Source: Mucilaginibacter aquaedulcis (lineage in GTDB: Bacteria > Bacteroidota > Bacteroidia > Sphingobacteriales > Sphingobacteriaceae). Taken from it: 64,000 nucleotides of DNA. The DNA is taken from contig NZ_JAUFPR010000004.1 of NCBI RefSeq assembly GCF_030409325.1, forward strand, positions 1,101,548 through 1,165,547. The letters run 5' to 3'. How positions within the stretch are numbered: the first letter of the stretch is position 1; every line of letters starts with the position of its first letter. Shown here piece after piece: positions 15,106 to 23,644 of this stretch. Made by a program: the position numbers and the translations under genes. The notes beneath the pieces are model-generated. The model saw nothing but the letters and a program-made list of their open reading frames with translations, was not told where the DNA came from and did not search any database.

Positions 15106-16233
15106 ATGATAACAGCGCTTCACAATCTCAAACTTATTTCTGGTGGTAACATCACCGAAGGCAAAGCCGTTTTAATATCAGGCAGCCAAATCATTGACGT
15201 AATTGCTGATACTGCTATTCCTCATGATGCGGAGAAGGTAAATCTGCAGGGTGCATATCTTGCTCCCGGTTTTATCGACCTGCAGATTTATGGCAGCGGT
15301 GGTCAGTTGTTTGCAGGCACCCCTACGGTTGAAGCATTAAGACAACTGGAAGACGATCTGCTAAATCAGGGAACCATCGGTGTTTTTGCTACTATAGGTA
15401 CTAATACGAACGAAATTGTAGAAAAAGGTATTGAAGCAGCAAAAGCATTCCGCCCGCAAAGCAGAGGCGCTTTCTGGGGCCTGCACCTGGAGGGTCCGTA
15501 TTTAAATCCAGCCAAAAAAGGAGCACACCCTGAAAAATTTATAAAAAAGGCTACGCTTGCTGAAGTAAAAGGCTGGGTTGAGAGTGCTGATGGGGTTATT
15601 AAAATGATCACCATAGCACCCGAGCTGCAGGATCAGGAAGTGATAGACTATTTACACAGCCAAGGTATTATTATCTCATCCGGACACAGTAATGCAACCT
15701 ATGCCGAGGGTAAGGCGTTTTTAAATAAACCAATTCCGGCGGTAACACATTTGTTTAATGCCATGCCGCAAATGCATCACCGGGAGCCCGGCTATATTCC
15801 TGCTATTTTTGAGGAAAAACCCTATACCAGCATTGTTGCCGACGGTAACCATGTTGATTGGCCAATGATCAGACTGGCTAAACGTGAGTTGGGCGATAAA
15901 CTATTTTTAATTACTGACGCTGTAACCGCGGCAACCGAAGGTGCATATCAACACCGGTTAGAGGGTGACAAATATGTAATGCCCGATGGTACGTTAAGCG
16001 GATCGAGCTTAACGATGTTAAAAGCAGTTGAAAATTGCGTTAAACAGGTAGGTATTGATTTGGCCGAGGCCGTAAATATGGCTTCACTATACCCGGCAGA
16101 ATTATCTAAACAAACAAAAAAAGGCAAAATTGAAAAAGGTTTTGATGCCGATCTGGTTATTTTTACTGCCGATTTTGAAGTTAAAGACACTATTTTAAAG
16201 GGTGAGTTTTTAATAAATGCCTATGCGCACTAA
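15106..16233 (+). CDS. nagA: N-acetylglucosamine-6-phosphate deacetylase
   Basis: A 375-residue amidohydrolase that removes the acetyl group from GlcNAc-6-phosphate in amino-sugar recycling. The barrel carries HLEGPYLNPAKKGAHP (metal-binding Glu), SSGHSNATY and VTHLFNAMPQMHHREPG (metal-binding His residues) and LITDAVTAA (catalytic Asp). The longest frame opens at 15052, but those first 18 residues fall in REP-like element B and do not resemble NagA. The ATG at 15106, giving MITALHNLKLISGG, is the likely start. It sits between the tsf terminator and pyrH, an uncommon place, and no other nag gene is nearby. Confidence 0.92.
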   Translation: MITALHNLKLISGGNITEGKAVLISGSQIIDVIADTAIPHDAEKVNLQGAYLAPGFIDLQIYGSGGQLFAGTPTVEALRQLEDDLLNQGTIGVFATIGTNTNEIVEKGIEAAKAFRPQSRGAFWGLHLEGPYLNPAKKGAHPEKFIKKATLAEVKGWVESADGVIKMITIAPELQDQEVIDYLHSQGIIISSGHSNATYAEGKAFLNKPIPAVTHLFNAMPQMHHREPGYIPAIFEEKPYTSIVADGNHVDWPMIRLAKRELGDKLFLITDAVTAATEGAYQHRLEGDKYVMPDGTLSGSSLTMLKAVENCVKQVGIDLAEAVNMASLYPAELSKQTKKGKIEKGFDADLVIFTADFEVKDTILKGEFLINAYAH

Positions 16234-16325
16234 TTATTGCAGCCTTGCTAAACAGTCCTTTTATTGTGAAAATTCAAAAAATTATAGCTAATCAGCATAT
16301 ATTTTTTAACAAACACGAGATAAAA

Positions 16326-16356
16326 TTTTAACACTGACTTTAATTAATTATTTTTG
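16326..16356 (+). promoter_or_regulatory. Candidate promoter of pyrH
   Basis: TATTTTTG at 16349-16356 matches TAnnTTTG. A weak TTTT stands at the -33 position with a 19-nt spacer. It predicts a leader of about 90 nt. Confidence 0.4.
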
Positions 16357-16449
16357 GCGAACTACTCCTGATATGAACAGAGCTTTATCAATTCATGATA
16401 TACACACAAGCGAGTTCCATCTATTTCTATTTACAACAAATCACACCCA

Positions 16450-17154
16450 ATGAAATACAAAAGAATCTTACTAAAACTTTCGGGCGAATCGCTCATGGGC
16501 ACCAGGCAATATGGTATTGATAACAATCAGGTTTTACAATATGCCCATGATATTAAAAACGTATATGATGCAGGTATTGAAATTGCGATTGTAGTTGGTG
16601 GCGGTAACATTTTCAGAGGATTAAGTGCCGAAAAATCTGGTATGGAGCGTGCTCAGGCCGATTATATGGGTATGCTGGCTACCGTGATCAATTGTATGGC
16701 CCTGCAAAACGCACTGGAAAGCATCGGTGTGGAAACACGCTTGCAATCGGCCATAAAAATGGAGCAGATCTGCGAACCTTACATCCGTCGTCGTGCAATG
16801 CACCACTTAGAGGTTGGCAAAATTGTAATATTTGGTGCCGGTACAGGTAACCCTTATTTTACTACCGATACAGCCGCTTCCCTGCGTGCTATTGAAATTA
16901 AGGCCGATGTGGTATTAAAAGGTACTCGTGTTGATGGTATTTACACTGCCGATCCGGAAAAAGATCCTTCTGCAACTCGTTATGATGAAATTTCTTTCCA
17001 GGAAGTATATGACCAGGGTTTAAATGTAATGGACATGACCGCAATTACCCTTTGCCGCGAAAATAAATTACCCATCATAGTATTTGATATGAATCAGCCT
17101 GGTAACTTTATGAAAATAGCCAAGGGTGAAGACATAGGTACCCTGGTACGTTAA
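16450..17154 (+). CDS. pyrH: UMP kinase
   Basis: A 234-residue bacterial UMP kinase of the amino-acid kinase fold, which makes UDP from UMP with ATP. Key segments are the phosphate-binding KRILLKLSGESLMG, VVGGGNIFRG, the uridylate region AGTGNPYFTTDTAA, LKGTRVDGIYTADP and VFDMNQPGNF. Length matches the family (about 240). It normally follows tsf and precedes frr. Here nagA intervenes and a terminator follows, so frr is not adjacent. Confidence 0.97.
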   Translation: MKYKRILLKLSGESLMGTRQYGIDNNQVLQYAHDIKNVYDAGIEIAIVVGGGNIFRGLSAEKSGMERAQADYMGMLATVINCMALQNALESIGVETRLQSAIKMEQICEPYIRRRAMHHLEVGKIVIFGAGTGNPYFTTDTAASLRAIEIKADVVLKGTRVDGIYTADPEKDPSATRYDEISFQEVYDQGLNVMDMTAITLCRENKLPIIVFDMNQPGNFMKIAKGEDIGTLVR

Positions 17155-17197
17155 TTAAATAAAATCTTCTATTGCCCGGGTATAACACGGGAGTATA

Positions 17198-17246
17198 AAA
17201 AGCATAAATGAACGCCATTAAAATAATGGCGCTTATTTATGCTTTT
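17198..17246 (+). terminator. Long rho-independent terminator after pyrH
   Basis: AAAAGCATAAAT (17198-17209), a 3-nt bulge and CGCCATTA (17213-17220) pair with TAATGGCG (17224-17231), a 3-nt bulge and ATTTATGCTTTT (17235-17246) around an AAA loop. That is 20 base pairs with one symmetrical internal loop. Confidence 0.88.
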
Positions 17247-17403
17247 GTTGTTATAATACTTTTCAAATAGGAATGAATTTGCAAGAAAATGAAGATTATA
17301 TGAAGTTAACCGTATAGGATTATAGGATACTGGTATTTTTATGTAATTTGCTTGCACCTAATGAATTATCGCCTTTTAGTTGAGTTATCCAAAATAGAAA
17401 TTT

Positions 17404-18297
17404 ATGGAACAAAACTATATTAAGGCAAAAGCTGGATCAGGTAAGATTACCACCATCGATAAACGGTCTGGTTTATCAAAAAAAGAACTTTATAGCGAAT
17501 ATGTAGATCGCAGTTTGCCTGTGATTTTAACCGATGCCATTGATAATTGGCCGGCGCTGGGCAAGTATACGCCTGCTTTTTTCAAAGAAAACTATGGGCA
17601 TATTAATAAAACCATTAATGGGGTTACTTACAACATGAGTGATTTTATTGATCAAATGCTGGTATCCACTTCAGAAAATCAGGCTGTTTATCCTTTTAAC
17701 TTTGATGTGAAAAAGGTGTTTCCGGAATTAATGGCCGATTTTACGCCAGAAGTTATTTACGGTAAAATGGATAGGATTAACCATCGTTTAATGCCTCAAA
17801 CCATACTCAGAGGCACCACAGTGTATGAGCTATTTTTAGGCGGTAATGGGTCAAGCTTTCCGTATTTGCATTATGATGCCTTGTATATGCATACTCAGAT
17901 ATCGCAGTTGTATGGATCAAAGGACTTTTTAATGTACCCGCCAGAGTGTACACCTAATATGTACCCCTACCCAAATATGACCAAGTTTTCGCAAGTAAAT
18001 TTTCTTGATCCTGATTATGAAAAGTTCCCTTTATTTAAGGAGGTGGAACCCATAACCGTAACTGTAGAGCAAGGCGAAACTATATTGTTCCCGGCTGGTT
18101 GGTGGCATACTACCAAAATAAATGAGCCTTGCATATCTTTAGGCAGGGCTCAGTTAAACGGCTGGAATTGGGATAACTTTATTAATGACCGGTATGATAA
18201 CTGGAAAAAAAAGATATCCGTTTTAGCTTCCCCGATATTGGTGTATGGAAAAGTGGTTGGGGGCATCATGAATGCCCAGGAGCAGAAATTGAACTGA
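17404..18297 (+). CDS. Cupin-like (JmjC-type, cupin_8) 2-oxoglutarate/Fe(II)-dependent oxygenase-like protein
   Basis: A 297-residue soluble protein. The region 30-60 has LPVILTDAIDNWPALGKYTP, typical of the entry to JmjC/cupin_8 proteins. The iron-binding triad is visible as His156 and Asp158 in LHYDALYMHTQ and His235 in FPAGWWHTT. The phrase LYGSKDFLMYPPE matches the segment between them. Relatives hydroxylate protein or small-molecule substrates, consuming 2-oxoglutarate and oxygen. The substrate is not predictable. It is a single-gene unit facing the M1 peptidase with a strong terminator between. Confidence 0.85.
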   Translation: MEQNYIKAKAGSGKITTIDKRSGLSKKELYSEYVDRSLPVILTDAIDNWPALGKYTPAFFKENYGHINKTINGVTYNMSDFIDQMLVSTSENQAVYPFNFDVKKVFPELMADFTPEVIYGKMDRINHRLMPQTILRGTTVYELFLGGNGSSFPYLHYDALYMHTQISQLYGSKDFLMYPPECTPNMYPYPNMTKFSQVNFLDPDYEKFPLFKEVEPITVTVEQGETILFPAGWWHTTKINEPCISLGRAQLNGWNWDNFINDRYDNWKKKISVLASPILVYGKVVGGIMNAQEQKLN

Positions 18298-18301
18298 TAA
18301 T

Positions 18302-18330
18302 AAAAAGGCCACCTTTCAGGTGGCCTTTTT
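18302..18330. terminator. Bidirectional terminator between the cupin gene and the M1 peptidase gene
   Basis: AAAAAGGCCACCT (18302-18314) and AGGTGGCCTTTTT (18318-18330) form a perfect 13-bp stem with a TTC loop, with A and T runs at the two ends. Confidence 0.92.
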
Positions 18331-18349
18331 ATTAGGGTATTATGATGGT

Positions 18350-20854
18350 TTACTTAACCTCTTTCAATTGTTTGATAGCATCATCAGCAACTGTTACCGA
18401 CTGCGTATCATGTAATTGTGTACGCTGGGTTTCTATACTTTGCATAATTTGAGCAGCAAAATCAGCAGCACCATACATTTTATATTTGATACCAAAGGCT
18501 TTCAGCTCATTGATGCCCTGCTGTGCATATTCCGGCTTTTCAACACGGCCGGTCATTTCGGCAAATTTACGTACACTGTTAAATTTAACCTGGATACCTG
18601 CATTTTTAAATGTTTCCAATACAAAAGGCCATTGCTCAACACCGCCACTGGTAGCGTATATATTAAATATAGCATCAGATAAGGCGCCTTTATTGTCCTT
18701 TTCAAAGCCTTTTGCCAGTGTTAAAGCCTGAGCAGGCTCCAATTCGTTGATAGCTGTTAAAGCAGCTCCTTGTACGGCATATGACTCACTACCAAGTGCC
18801 TGCTTAAACAAGGTTAAGTTACCAGCCGATTTTAGTTTACCTAAGGCGCTAATAGCAGCTGCGCGTGCCAGGGTAATATCATCTGTTTGTGCAAGTGAAG
18901 CCAACACAGGTTGTGCTGCATTACGCACATCTTCATTAGTAAGGTTTAGCGCTTTAATAGCTTTAATGCGTAGGCCATAATACTTATCTTTTAAAGCCGC
19001 GATCAGTATTTTTTGGTTAGGTTTTTCTTTTTGATTGGCTGCCGCCGCCTCAATAGCCTCAAACCTGTCCATGTATAAAGGAGCGTTGAAATACTGATAA
19101 ACAAATTCGTCTATACTTTTATTATCCGTTTTTTTGGCCAAGAGGATTTTATCACCGTCCACATTTACCAGGTCGGGTTTGGTGGCTACTTTGAAAGTTA
19201 AAGTATCAGCCTTGCTGTTCATCCAAACCTTATGGCGCTCTTTTTTACCTCCGGCGTAAATATCAATAGCCATTGGCAGTTTAAAGGTTTGGCCGTCCTG
19301 GCTTTGTTGCAGGTATACAGTTTGGGTTTTATTGGCATCATCCCATTTGTAGCTGATGTTCAGCACCGGATTGCCTGCGCCATAATACCATTGATTAAAG
19401 TACCAGTTAAGGTCCATGCCGCTGGCTTCTTCAAATGCAAGACGTAATTGTTGTGCCTCGCCATTTTTAAAGGCGTTGGTTTTCAGGTAAATATTCAGGC
19501 CTTTGAAAAAGGCTGCATCACCTAAATAATTGCGAAGCATATTTAAGATACGGCCACCCTTTTGATAGGTAACCACATCAAAAACATCCTCTTTATCTGC
19601 GTAATAAAAACGCACCAGGTTTTTAGTTTTGGCATCGCCAGAACGTAAATAGTTTACAAGGGCTTCATGATTATGCTCATCGCCTGCATCTTTACCGTAT
19701 TTATGTTCGGCCCAAAGGGTTTCACTAAAATCGGCAAATGATTCGTTCACGGTAAGGTTGCTCCAGCTCTCGGCAGTAACATAATCGCCAAACCATTGGT
19801 GAAACAGCTCATGTACAATAGTGCTGCGACCGGCATTATAGTAAGCATCTATCAGCTCACGGTGTGTGGCTTGCACATATTCGCCGTGTAAAGTGGCTGT
19901 TGTGTTCTCCATAGCACCGCTCACATAATCGCGGGCTACAATCTGCGAGTATTTGTTCCACGGATAATCCACGCCTAAGGTTTTAGAGTAAAACTCCATT
20001 ACTTCAGGTGTAAAACCGAATATTTCTTTGGCGTAGGGCGCATATTTAGGCTCCAGATAGTAATTCACCTCTTTATCGCGCCACTTATCCTTGTAAATTT
20101 TAAAATCGCCCACAGCCATCATAAATAAGTATGGCGAATGCGGTAACTCCATTTTCCAAGTATCGGTGCGTGTGCCGTCGGCATTAGTTTTTTGAGAAGC
20201 CAGCCTGCCGTTTGATAGGGTTACGTATTTGGCCGGTACGGTCATGCTTATTTCCTCAGTAGTTTTTTGGCTTGGCTTATCAATAGTTGGGAACCATGCC
20301 GATGAACTTTCAGTTTCGCCCTGTGTCCATATCTGTGTAGGTTTATCCTTTTCGGTACCATCAGGATTTATAAAATACAAACCCTTTGCATCGTTAATGG
20401 CGGCGCTTCCTTTTTGTTTCAGTTCATTAGGTTTGGCGGTGTAATCAATATAAACGGTGTAGCTTTCATTGTTTTGATAAACCTTATCCAGCTTAATGGC
20501 AACCGAGAGGCTATCCTGGTAAGTAAATTTAAGCGGTACATTCTTACCGTTTTTTACTATCGATATGTTTTTAAGGTCCATTCCCTTGGCATCAAGCCTT
20601 AAACTATCGGTTGGATAAAAGTGTGGTTTTAAAGTAACCCATTCCTTACCGTATAAATAGCGTTTTTTATAGTCAAAACGTACGTCCAGTTTGGTATGTA
20701 CCAGATCATTGATCTTGGTGGGTACTGCACGATAGATTTTTAATGCCGGGTTTTCTGCTTGAGGCGCTTCCTGCGCAAAGGATGAGGTAATTGCTGCCGT
20801 TAACGCACAGGTTAACAACAACTTCGAAAAGTTTTTCAGATCAGTCATGCGCAA
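18350..20854 (-). CDS. Exported M1-family zinc aminopeptidase with C-terminal HEAT-like region
   Basis: An 834-residue protein with a signal peptide ending at about residue 27 (TSSFAQ). The N-terminal beta-sandwich is followed by the exopeptidase motif GAMEN at 313-317, the zinc motif HELFH at 348-352 and the third ligand Glu371 in LTVNESFADF. After the catalytic and beta domains (to about 580) comes an alpha-helical ARM/HEAT-like region with repeats of the type LAQTDDITLARAAAISALGKL. M1 enzymes remove N-terminal residues from peptides; this one is expected in the periplasm. It is a single-gene unit, reverse strand. Confidence 0.93.
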   Translation of the reverse strand: MRMTDLKNFSKLLLTCALTAAITSSFAQEAPQAENPALKIYRAVPTKINDLVHTKLDVRFDYKKRYLYGKEWVTLKPHFYPTDSLRLDAKGMDLKNISIVKNGKNVPLKFTYQDSLSVAIKLDKVYQNNESYTVYIDYTAKPNELKQKGSAAINDAKGLYFINPDGTEKDKPTQIWTQGETESSSAWFPTIDKPSQKTTEEISMTVPAKYVTLSNGRLASQKTNADGTRTDTWKMELPHSPYLFMMAVGDFKIYKDKWRDKEVNYYLEPKYAPYAKEIFGFTPEVMEFYSKTLGVDYPWNKYSQIVARDYVSGAMENTTATLHGEYVQATHRELIDAYYNAGRSTIVHELFHQWFGDYVTAESWSNLTVNESFADFSETLWAEHKYGKDAGDEHNHEALVNYLRSGDAKTKNLVRFYYADKEDVFDVVTYQKGGRILNMLRNYLGDAAFFKGLNIYLKTNAFKNGEAQQLRLAFEEASGMDLNWYFNQWYYGAGNPVLNISYKWDDANKTQTVYLQQSQDGQTFKLPMAIDIYAGGKKERHKVWMNSKADTLTFKVATKPDLVNVDGDKILLAKKTDNKSIDEFVYQYFNAPLYMDRFEAIEAAAANQKEKPNQKILIAALKDKYYGLRIKAIKALNLTNEDVRNAAQPVLASLAQTDDITLARAAAISALGKLKSAGNLTLFKQALGSESYAVQGAALTAINELEPAQALTLAKGFEKDNKGALSDAIFNIYATSGGVEQWPFVLETFKNAGIQVKFNSVRKFAEMTGRVEKPEYAQQGINELKAFGIKYKMYGAADFAAQIMQSIETQRTQLHDTQSVTVADDAIKQLKEVK

Positions 20855-21139
20855 TATTAATATTTTGCTTTGTAAAAAAATGTGTGGGATTCACAATTTA
20901 TGATCAAACAGCCTGAGTAATTGCATTTTAAATACAATTGTGTTTTAAAATAATTTCTAAAACTGCGCAATGATGTGTTTATGATAAAACCGAACACCAA
21001 TTGTACGATTACGAACGGTTTGTTATTTGAATTATTCATAACTATCACTAAATGAGTTTATTGTGAAATTGGCATACAAGTTATTATATAGTGTTGTTAA
21101 ATTATGCTTTGCTAACGGATTACACTAAATAGATTACCG

Positions 21140-23575
21140 ATGATCAAAAACTATTTAAAAATAGCTGTGCGTCAGTTGCGTAAACAAAAATTGTACGCTG
21201 CAATTAAAATCGGGGGCTTTGCGCTTAGTATTGCTGCCTGCCTGTTGATTGCCTTATATATTCGTCAGGAATTAAGTTTTGATAAAAGTTATCCAGATGC
21301 CGATCGTATTTACAGAATTGTGGGTGAATACAATTTTGATAATATCCATGCCAAAGGAACTGATTGGCCTGCGGCAATGGGCAAAACTGTTAAGGCCGAC
21401 TTTCCTGAAGTGGAAAAATCTGGCAGGTTAATGTCTAACTCTCTTTTTTGGGGTGCGGGCAGTAACGAGCTAAAACGTGGCGACTCTCCCGATAATACCC
21501 ATGAGGAGGGTTTTGCCTATGCAGACCAGTCCATGCTTGATATATTAAAGCTGCCTATGGTTTATGGGGATGCATCCCATGCACTCTCTGAGCCCTTAAC
21601 TATGGTAATTTCAAAAAGTAAGGCAGATAAATATTATCCAAATCAAAATCCGGTTGGGAAGGTGATGTATCTTAATAATGATAAAAGCAAGCCGTATAAA
21701 ATTGGCGCTGTTATGCAGGATATTCCGCCAACATCTCATCTGCACGATTATAGCTTTTTCCTGACACTGGAAGGTGTTGAGTTCTGGAAAGGCGAACAAA
21801 CTACCTGGGGCGCAAGTAACTACAACATTTATGTTATGCTAAAACCCGGAGCCGATGTAGCCCGTTTCAACCATAAGCTAACCGATGGGATAATTAACAA
21901 TTATTACCTCCCCGACTTGGTGAAGAGCGGAAATAAATTTGCTTCGATAATTAAGAACTCATTGAAATTGCGTTTGCAGAATGTTAAAGATATCAACCTT
22001 AAATCGTATGATATTCATGATGGCATGTCGCATGGGGATATTCGCTTTATTTGGTTATTTGGTGCCGTTGCCGGCTTTATACTGGTAATAGCATGCATCA
22101 ACTTCATTAATCTTTCCACAGCAAAATCAGCTAACAGGGCCAAGGAAGTTGGCCTGCGTAAGGTAGTAGGCTCACAAAGGAGCGGCTTGATTAAACAGTT
22201 TTTAACTGAGTCGTTACTGTACAGCTTTTTTTCTTTTGTGTTAGGGTTATTTTTGGCGGCTTTATTATTACCATATTTTAATACGTTAACAGCAAAATCA
22301 TTAACAATACCCTGGCTGCAATGGTGGCTATTACCAACTGTATTGGCATCAGCAATTTTAATTGGCGTAGTAGCGGGTATTTATCCGGCCTTTTATCTTT
22401 CAAGCTTTAAACCGGTTGAAGTTTTAAAAGGTAAGCTAAGTGCAGGCAGCAAAAGTTCAGTGCTCAGGAATGGTCTGGTTGTTTTTCAGTTTACAACTTC
22501 TATCATACTTATCATTAGTACTGTGGTCATATACAGCCAGATGCAGTACATCCTCAATAAAAAAGTAGGATTTGAGAAAGACCAGGTGGTAATGATTCAG
22601 GGTACTAATACCTTAGATAATGAAGTAAAAAGTTTTAAGAACGAATTATTAAAGTTGTCCTCAGTACAAAGCGTATCAATCAGCGACTTTTTACCAATAG
22701 CCGGTACCAAGCGTAATGGTAACCCATTTTATAACGAAGGGAAAAATAAGGTAGATGCTGCCATTGATGGCCAGCTTTGGGATATTGATTCGGATTATTT
22801 AAAAACCTTTGGCATGAAGCTGGTTGCCGGTCGCAATTTTAACCCGGCCATGAAAACTGATTCGCAAGCGGTTATTATAAATCAAACCTTAGCCAGGAAG
22901 CTTGATCTCAAAAATCCTGTTGGGAAAAGGATTACCAGTTGGGGCGATCCATTGCTGGTGATAGGAGTGGTTAAGGATTTTAATTATGAATCGTTCCGCG
23001 ACGAGATAGGCGCTTTGGTAATGCGTCAGTCAAACAGCCCTTCAATTGTTTCCGTAAAAATAAAGGCCGATGACGTAAAAAATACGCTGGCACAAATTGA
23101 GGCAACCTGGAAAAAGTTTTCACCTAATCAAGCTATCCGTTATACGTTCATGGACGAACGCTTTGCCAATATGTATGCCGATATACAACGTATGGGCCGC
23201 ATATTTACCAGCTGTGCCATACTGGCTATCTGTATTGCCTGCCTGGGCTTGTTTGCACTGGCCGCTTTCATGGCCGAGCAGCGGAGTAAAGAGATAGGCA
23301 TTCGTAAAGTGCTTGGAGCTACTGTTAGCAATATTACTGCTTTGTTATCCATGAATTTTATAAAACTGGTATTCATTGCCATTATTATAGCATCGCCAAT
23401 TGCCTGGTGGGCCATGACCAAATGGCTGCAGGATTTTACCTATCGCATAACCATAAGCTGGTGGATGTTTGCAACTGCCGGTATAGTAGCTATAATTATA
23501 GCCATTGCAACGGTTAGTTATCAGAGCATTAAAGCCGCGGTGATGAACCCTGTAAAAAGTTTAAAAGCAGAATAA
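21140..23575 (+). CDS. Double-FtsX ABC transporter permease, paralogue 1 of 6
   Basis: An 811-residue MacB/FtsX-type permease, the first of six in tandem. The architecture is a basic amphipathic start MIKNYLKIAVRQL, one helix at about 20-41, a large MacB_PCD periplasmic domain, a first FtsX domain with NFINLSTAKSANRAKEVGLRKVVGS near 320-345 (short phrases CINFINLSTAKS and EVGLRKVVGS), a second MacB_PCD domain, and a final FtsX domain with AEQRSKEIGIRKVLGATV. Eight helices are expected. It is the most divergent of the six. The family moves lipids, lipoproteins, peptides or drugs, or transmits force to the envelope, powered by a LolD/MacB-like ATPase. No ATPase gene is nearby. Confidence 0.9.
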   Translation: MIKNYLKIAVRQLRKQKLYAAIKIGGFALSIAACLLIALYIRQELSFDKSYPDADRIYRIVGEYNFDNIHAKGTDWPAAMGKTVKADFPEVEKSGRLMSNSLFWGAGSNELKRGDSPDNTHEEGFAYADQSMLDILKLPMVYGDASHALSEPLTMVISKSKADKYYPNQNPVGKVMYLNNDKSKPYKIGAVMQDIPPTSHLHDYSFFLTLEGVEFWKGEQTTWGASNYNIYVMLKPGADVARFNHKLTDGIINNYYLPDLVKSGNKFASIIKNSLKLRLQNVKDINLKSYDIHDGMSHGDIRFIWLFGAVAGFILVIACINFINLSTAKSANRAKEVGLRKVVGSQRSGLIKQFLTESLLYSFFSFVLGLFLAALLLPYFNTLTAKSLTIPWLQWWLLPTVLASAILIGVVAGIYPAFYLSSFKPVEVLKGKLSAGSKSSVLRNGLVVFQFTTSIILIISTVVIYSQMQYILNKKVGFEKDQVVMIQGTNTLDNEVKSFKNELLKLSSVQSVSISDFLPIAGTKRNGNPFYNEGKNKVDAAIDGQLWDIDSDYLKTFGMKLVAGRNFNPAMKTDSQAVIINQTLARKLDLKNPVGKRITSWGDPLLVIGVVKDFNYESFRDEIGALVMRQSNSPSIVSVKIKADDVKNTLAQIEATWKKFSPNQAIRYTFMDERFANMYADIQRMGRIFTSCAILAICIACLGLFALAAFMAEQRSKEIGIRKVLGATVSNITALLSMNFIKLVFIAIIIASPIAWWAMTKWLQDFTYRITISWWMFATAGIVAIIIAIATVSYQSIKAAVMNPVKSLKAE

Positions 23576-23644
23576 AACCAAGAGTAATAAATAATTAAAT
23601 AAAAAAGTTAAAGGCTTTTGACCTTTAGCTTTAAGCTAAAGTAT

